A stretch of DNA of 7,612 nt from Chloroflexota bacterium. GTDB lineage: Bacteria > Chloroflexota > Dehalococcoidia > Tepidiformales > Tepidiformaceae. The translations under genes and the position numbers were made by a program. This document shows, in pieces, positions 5,288 to 7,612 of this stretch (position 1 is its first letter; every line of letters starts with the position of its first letter). The stretch is taken from contig CAUJEQ010000300.1 in NCBI GenBank assembly GCA_963169135.1, forward strand, positions 1 to 7,612. The letters are read 5' to 3'. Under the pieces are notes generated by a model. That model was given only the letters and a program-made list of their open reading frames with translations. It was not told the DNA's origin and ran no database searches.

Positions 5288-6145
5288 TCAGCTCCCGGCG
5301 GCCAGGGGCTTCCGCCACGACTGCCACGAGTGCGTGCGCTCGAACCCCATGCGCTCGTAGAGCCGCCTGGCGGTGGGGTTGTTCGTCGCCACTTCAAGGG
5401 CTGCCGTCTTCAGGCCCGCCCCGGCGAAGCTCTGCATCACCTGCGAGAGGATGGCCGCGCCGAGCCCCTGCCCACGCCACTCGGGCCGGACGCCCATCTG
5501 GATGATCCAGCCCGTACCGCCTTCGACCCAGCAGACCGCGTAGCCCGCCGGTTCGGGGCCATCGAGGACCACCAGGCAGTGCCGCGGCTGGAAGTCCTCC
5601 GAGCCCGTGTAGGTGGCGCACCAGCGCATCTCGTCCCACCCGGGGAAGCCCGGCCGGTCGCGAAACGCTGAATCGTAGGCGTGGTAGAACAGCGGCGCCG
5701 ACATCCGGTCCCAGTGGCGGACGGTGTACTCCGCGGGGATGGGCAGGTTCGGCACGTCGTCGAGGGGGCGGGTCATCTCGTCTTCGGCCACGGCGAGTTC
5801 GAGCCCATGGCGTTGGTAGAGCCGGGTCGCGTCGTCGCCCGGGGTATCGATGTCGACCCGGAACGTGACAGGTTGGCCGCCCGCCAGCATTTCCGCGAAG
5901 TGTTCGCGCGCGGCCGTTTCGGCCCAGGACAGGATCGCGCTCCCGAGCCCGCGCCGCCGGTGTTCGACCCCGACTTCGCCCTCGAGCGTGGCCCGGTGCT
6001 CGCCGGTGGCCTGGGTGCCGAAGGTGAGGGTGGCGCCGGCCGCCTGGTCGTCGTCGGGCGTGAAGGCGATGACCGTCACGCTCTCGCCATCGCCTTTGGC
6101 GACCCGCCAGGAGTAGCCGGGCACAGCCCCGGGAGTAGTGCTCAT
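5288..6145 (-). CDS. Tandem GNAT-domain acetyltransferase
   Basis: A 285-residue protein made of two GNAT folds. The first (about 10-130) has an acetyl-CoA binding loop EHRRRGLGSA (61-70) and a later TRLYQRHGLEL. The second (about 140-280) has a cleaner motif A, RPEWRGQGLGAA (220-231), followed by NPTARRLYERMGFE (256-269), where the asparagine and tyrosine are typical of motif B. Both copies keep the R/Q-x-x-G-x-G/A signature, though the second looks closer to consensus, and one half may be structural. Tandem GNATs include mycothiol synthase (MshD); nothing here proves that role, and the acceptor is unknown. The ATG at 6145 is preferred to the one at 6154: AGGATGG and a TANNNT hexamer both lie correctly for 6145, while they overlap the upstream ATG. 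Neighbours are the crotonase gene upstream and the thioredoxin-like gene downstream. Confidence 0.86.
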   Translation of the reverse strand: MSTTPGAVPGYSWRVAKGDGESVTVIAFTPDDDQAAGATLTFGTQATGEHRATLEGEVGVEHRRRGLGSAILSWAETAAREHFAEMLAGGQPVTFRVDIDTPGDDATRLYQRHGLELAVAEDEMTRPLDDVPNLPIPAEYTVRHWDRMSAPLFYHAYDSAFRDRPGFPGWDEMRWCATYTGSEDFQPRHCLVVLDGPEPAGYAVCWVEGGTGWIIQMGVRPEWRGQGLGAAILSQVMQSFAGAGLKTAALEVATNNPTARRLYERMGFERTHSWQSWRKPLAAGS

Positions 6146-6152
6146 GCGATCC

Positions 6153-6158
6153 ATCCTA
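6153..6158 (-). promoter_or_regulatory. Candidate -10 (leaderless) or ribosome binding site of the GNAT gene
   Basis: On the minus strand TAGGAT precedes the ATG at 6145 by 7 nt, the position expected for a -10 element of a leaderless transcript. The overlapping AGGATGG could equally act as a Shine-Dalgarno sequence. Either reading picks 6145 over the ATG at 6154, whose codon overlaps the motif. Confidence 0.4.
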
Positions 6159-6202
6159 CCCGGCCCTTGCGCGCCGGCTCTGTGAACCGCGCCACCACCG
6201 AT

Positions 6203-7045
6203 TCACTCGGCGCCGGTCACCCGGGAGAAGCGGGGCTCGCGCCGCTCCAGGAACGACTGCAACCCTTCGCGGAAGTCTGGCAGCGTGACGGTGAGGTCCT
6301 GCAACCGGTTCGTGTCCTGCATCGATTGACCGAGCGGGAGCATGAGATGCCGGTAGACCTGGCTCTTGATGAACCTGAGCGAAGCCGGCGATGACGTCGC
6401 CGCAAGGTCGCGGATGTATGCCTTCGCTTCATCGAGAAGGCGGGAAGGTTCAACAACGCGGTTGACCAGCCCCAGGCGGAGGGCCTCGGCGGCGTCGAAG
6501 CGGCGACCGCTCCACAATACTTCGAGCGCCCTCGATGGCCCCAGCAGACGCGGCAGAATCCAGCTCGTGCCATGTTCAGCGACGAGCCCGCGGGCCGAGA
6601 AGGAGGGGATGAGCGTCGCCTGGTCAGAGGCGAAGCGCAGGTCGCAGAACATCGCCAGCGAGAACCCGTAGCCCGCGCAGGGGCCGTTGATGGCCGCGAT
6701 CACCGGCTTCCTGACGGCAAGCAGGAATGGCCACCCTTCGCGGAAGTCGTCGCCCATGGCCGGGTCGCCGGGGTGTGCGGGCGGCAGGTCGTCCTTTCCC
6801 CGGATCGACGAAATCAGGCCCGTGGACTGGATCGTCTGCAGTTCGGCCATGTCGACTCCGGCCGAGAAGCCTCGGCCCGCACCGGTGATCACGATGCCCA
6901 CAACCTTGTCCGAACGCTCGGCTTCGGCCACGGCGTGGCGGACCTCGCGGCCCATGCGATCGGTGATCGAGTTGAGCTTGTCTGGCCGGTTGAGACTGAT
7001 GGTCGCCACCGGGTCGTCAATATCGAGGAGGATCTGTTCGTACAT
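6203..7045 (-). CDS. Enoyl-CoA hydratase/isomerase (crotonase fold)
   Basis: A 280-residue soluble crotonase. Such enzymes hydrate, isomerise or otherwise transform acyl-CoA thioesters during fatty-acid or aromatic acid breakdown. The first oxyanion-hole strand is GRGFSAGVDMAEL (57-69), the second INGPCAGYGFSLAMFCD (119-135), and the C-terminal helical part runs from about 200 to 280. The two glutamates of classical enoyl-CoA hydratase align with Ser129 and Ser148. Glu157 in GLVAEHGTSWILPRLLG sits where enoyl-CoA isomerases and PaaG-like enzymes hold their single acid. An isomerase or one-acid hydratase is therefore more likely than a standard FadB-type hydratase. GGAAGGG lies just ahead of the ATG at 7045, which fixes the start. 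This is the first gene of the minus-strand run; the GNAT gene follows after a 57-bp gap. Confidence 0.92.
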   Translation of the reverse strand: MYEQILLDIDDPVATISLNRPDKLNSITDRMGREVRHAVAEAERSDKVVGIVITGAGRGFSAGVDMAELQTIQSTGLISSIRGKDDLPPAHPGDPAMGDDFREGWPFLLAVRKPVIAAINGPCAGYGFSLAMFCDLRFASDQATLIPSFSARGLVAEHGTSWILPRLLGPSRALEVLWSGRRFDAAEALRLGLVNRVVEPSRLLDEAKAYIRDLAATSSPASLRFIKSQVYRHLMLPLGQSMQDTNRLQDLTVTLPDFREGLQSFLERREPRFSRVTGAE

Positions 7046-7051
7046 GGGTCA

Positions 7052-7072
7052 CCCTTCCAGGCGAACATAGTA
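7052..7072 (-). promoter_or_regulatory. Ribosome binding site and -10 of the crotonase gene
   Basis: On the minus strand TACTAT (7067-7072) fits a -10 element. GGAAGGG (7052-7058) lies 6 nt before the ATG at 7045. A start site about 7 nt after the hexamer would leave a leader of roughly 15 nt containing the ribosome binding site. Unlike the antitoxin and thioredoxin-like genes, this gene is therefore predicted to be leadered. No clear -35 is visible. Confidence 0.5.
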
Positions 7073-7119
7073 GCGCCGGCGGTGACCGCCATGGTGCGAA
7101 TCAAGTGGCAGGGGGGATC

Positions 7120-7136
7120 GAGTTTCGAGTTTCGAG
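7120..7136. repeat. Heptad repeat, left copy
   Basis: GAGTTTCGAGTTTCGAG: two GAGTTTC heptads plus GAG. It matches the right copy at 7370-7386 except for T to G at the same position of each heptad. The two copies bracket the palindromic units. Confidence 0.8.
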
Positions 7137-7172
7137 GCCGTTGGGCCGTGCGTCGCGCAGAAAAAACTCCAC

Positions 7173-7233
7173 CTTGGTGACGCATTCCGACGCATGGCCG
7201 ACCAATTGCGACGCACGTGCGTCGGCGTGCGTG
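7173..7233. repeat. Phased palindromic unit, copy 1
   Basis: Boxes of the form (T/C)GACGC start at 7178, 7188 and 7209, with a degenerate box (CGACCA) at 7199, giving spacings of 10, 11 and 10 bp. Inverted GCGT boxes follow at 7219 and 7229. The unit aligns without gaps to copy 2 at an offset of exactly 105 bp, with 37 of 50 bases identical over 7173-7222. Similarity may continue further left (TGCGT followed by a purine-rich stretch near 7149) with a 2-bp shift. Confidence 0.75.
7209..7224. repeat. Perfect 16-bp palindrome of copy 1
   Basis: CGACGCACGTGCGTCG is its own reverse complement, centred between 7216 and 7217. Its 12-bp core ACGCACGTGCGT is identical to the core of the palindrome in copy 2. 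Confidence 0.9.
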
Positions 7234-7277
7234 GGCCCGGGGGAAAGGGCGTGCGTTGCCGGGGAAGAAATCTGCTG

Positions 7278-7339
7278 CTTGGGAACGCATTCGAACGCTT
7301 GGTGAACGCAGTGGAACGCACGTGCGTTCCACTGCGTTC
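7278..7339. repeat. Phased palindromic unit, copy 2
   Basis: GAACGC boxes start at 7283, 7293, 7304 and 7314 (spacings 10, 11, 10 bp) and inverted GCGTTC boxes at 7324 and 7334. All four direct boxes are exact, so this copy is more regular than copy 1. Every box would face the same side of the DNA helix. Confidence 0.8.
7304..7339. repeat. Perfect 36-bp palindrome of copy 2
   Basis: The left half GAACGCAGTGGAACGCAC (7304-7321) is followed without spacer by its exact reverse complement GTGCGTTCCACTGCGTTC (7322-7339). The centre lies 105 bp from the centre of the copy 1 palindrome. In RNA either strand would form a long hairpin; in DNA it is a cruciform-capable or dimer-binding site. No T run follows, so it is not an ordinary terminator. 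Confidence 0.95.
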
Positions 7340-7350
7340 GTTTGGGGGGC

Positions 7351-7432
7351 GGAGCGCCAAGTGGGGCAGGAGTTGCGAGTTGCGAGCGGGGACATGGGGT
7401 GAGAGTGGGCGGGGGAGGCGAGGAGCGCCAAG
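7351..7432. repeat. Direct repeat GGAGCGCCAAG, two copies
   Basis: An 11-bp exact repeat at 7351-7361 and 7422-7432, each followed within 20 bp by a G run and GGCAGG. They lie in the G-rich stretch to the right of the palindromic units. The second heptad repeat is between them. Confidence 0.65.
7370..7386. repeat. Heptad repeat, right copy
   Basis: GAGTTGCGAGTTGCGAG: two GAGTTGC heptads plus GAG, 250 bp to the right of the GAGTTTC version at 7120-7136 and in the same orientation. Confidence 0.8.
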
Positions 7433-7444
7433 GGGCGTGTGGCA

Positions 7445-7464
7445 GGGAGGGGGGAGGGGGTGGG
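7445..7464 (+). other. G-quadruplex motif
   Basis: GGGAGGGGGGAGGGGGTGGG satisfies the G3+N1-7 pattern for a four-stranded quadruplex, with very short loops. It lies in a strongly G-rich plus strand from about 7342 to 7464. A quadruplex on this strand could affect transcription or replication locally; the role is unknown. Confidence 0.6.
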
Positions 7465-7476
7465 CGAGCCCCGACC

Positions 7477-7512
7477 GTGAGGGAGGGTCCCGAGGTCGAC
7501 GCGCTCCCTCGC
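7477..7512. other. Possible hairpin, 9-bp stem
   Basis: GTGAGGGAG (7477-7485) can pair with CTCCCTCGC (7504-7512), including one G-U pair, around an 18-nt loop. There is no T run after it. It could be part of an RNA whose remainder lies to the right, or chance in GC-rich DNA. I recognise no RNA family here. Confidence 0.3.
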
Positions 7513-7612
7513 AGGCGGCCCCCACGAGAACCGATTTCGCGCCGGGCTGGCCTTGGGTCTCCGGACGGGCCACCGGGCCCCGCGCGTGACCTGCGATTGT
7601 CGGCCAAGAGTG

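Larger units (their letters stand above)
7073..7612. other. Long non-coding region at the right end
   Basis: About 540 bp with no gene I can support. Several open frames cross it on both strands, but their products are low-complexity (Pro/Ser/Arg-rich) or follow the DNA repeats, and none shows a domain. From left to right it holds a heptad repeat, two phased palindromic units, a second heptad repeat, a strongly G-rich plus strand, a G-quadruplex motif and a hairpin. The minus-strand crotonase promoter lies at its left edge; what lies to the right of the window is unknown. Confidence 0.6.

Noticed and set aside
4460..5671. A 403-codon plus-strand open frame running over the transporter end, the thioredoxin-like gene and the GNAT gene.
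   Set aside because: It crosses three well-supported genes in other frames, is Arg/Pro-rich, and has no domain.
7161..7180. Minus-strand TCACCAAGGTGGAG followed by TTTTTT as an intrinsic terminator.
   Set aside because: The CACC/GGTG arms leave only a 2-nt loop, and the next-best pairing has three pairs, too weak for a terminator.
7170..7345. The repeated units as a CRISPR array.
   Set aside because: There are only two imperfect copies, with no uniform spacers and internal palindromes longer than typical repeats; no cas gene is in the window.
7049..7607. Several open frames of 130-180 codons on both strands of the right-end region.
   Set aside because: Their products are Pro/Ser/Arg-rich or simply mirror the DNA repeats. 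No ribosome binding site or domain supports any of them.
7465..7612. A structured RNA such as a T-box leader, RNase P RNA or SRP RNA.
   Set aside because: The conserved core sequences of these RNAs are not found; only a single 9-bp hairpin is visible.

Overview
The window is GC-rich DNA (roughly two thirds G+C by eye) with tightly packed genes. Acyl-CoA enzymes, a VapBC-type toxin-antitoxin pair and several Pribnow-like TANNNT hexamers placed so that transcripts would begin at or near the start codon all suggest a GC-rich aerobic bacterium. Chloroflexota (Dehalococcoidia/Tepidiforma-like) or Actinomycetota would fit, but nothing in the window settles the phylum. There are no rRNA or tRNA genes, no CRISPR array and no transposase.

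Left part, plus strand (104-2036): an acyl-CoA dehydrogenase is followed after 41 bp by a VapB-like antitoxin and a PIN-domain (VapC-like) toxin. The toxin reading frame appears to begin at a CTG codon overlapping the antitoxin stop (CTGA). A palindrome and a -10-like hexamer between dehydrogenase and antitoxin look like an autoregulated promoter. A PadR-family regulator converges on the toxin gene with a 20-bp tail overlap. The DNA upstream of the PadR gene carries a dense cluster of TTCCC/GGGAA half-sites, including three TTCCC-N4-GGGAA sites.

Middle part (2937-4707, plus strand): a 75-residue stand-alone CxxC/CxxC protein, then a 12-helix major facilitator transporter.

Right part, minus strand (7045 down to 4712): a crotonase-fold enoyl-CoA hydratase/isomerase, a tandem-GNAT acetyltransferase and a membrane-anchored thioredoxin-like protein run in the same direction with gaps of 57 and 36 bp. 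They could be one transcription unit, although the last two also have their own promoter-like hexamers. The transporter and the thioredoxin-like gene converge with only 4 bp between their stop codons.

Right end (7046-7612): no convincing gene, but the most unusual structure in the window. Two related units lie exactly 105 bp apart. Each has four ACGC-type boxes spaced 10, 11 and 10 bp and ends in a palindrome with the shared core ACGCACGTGCGT; the second is a perfect 36-bp palindrome. Pairing changes between the two copies keep each palindrome intact. The pair is bracketed by near-identical heptad repeats (GAGTTTC and GAGTTGC), and a G-rich strand with a G-quadruplex motif follows. It may be a phased protein-binding array upstream of the crotonase gene, a structured-RNA element, or a small repetitive element.
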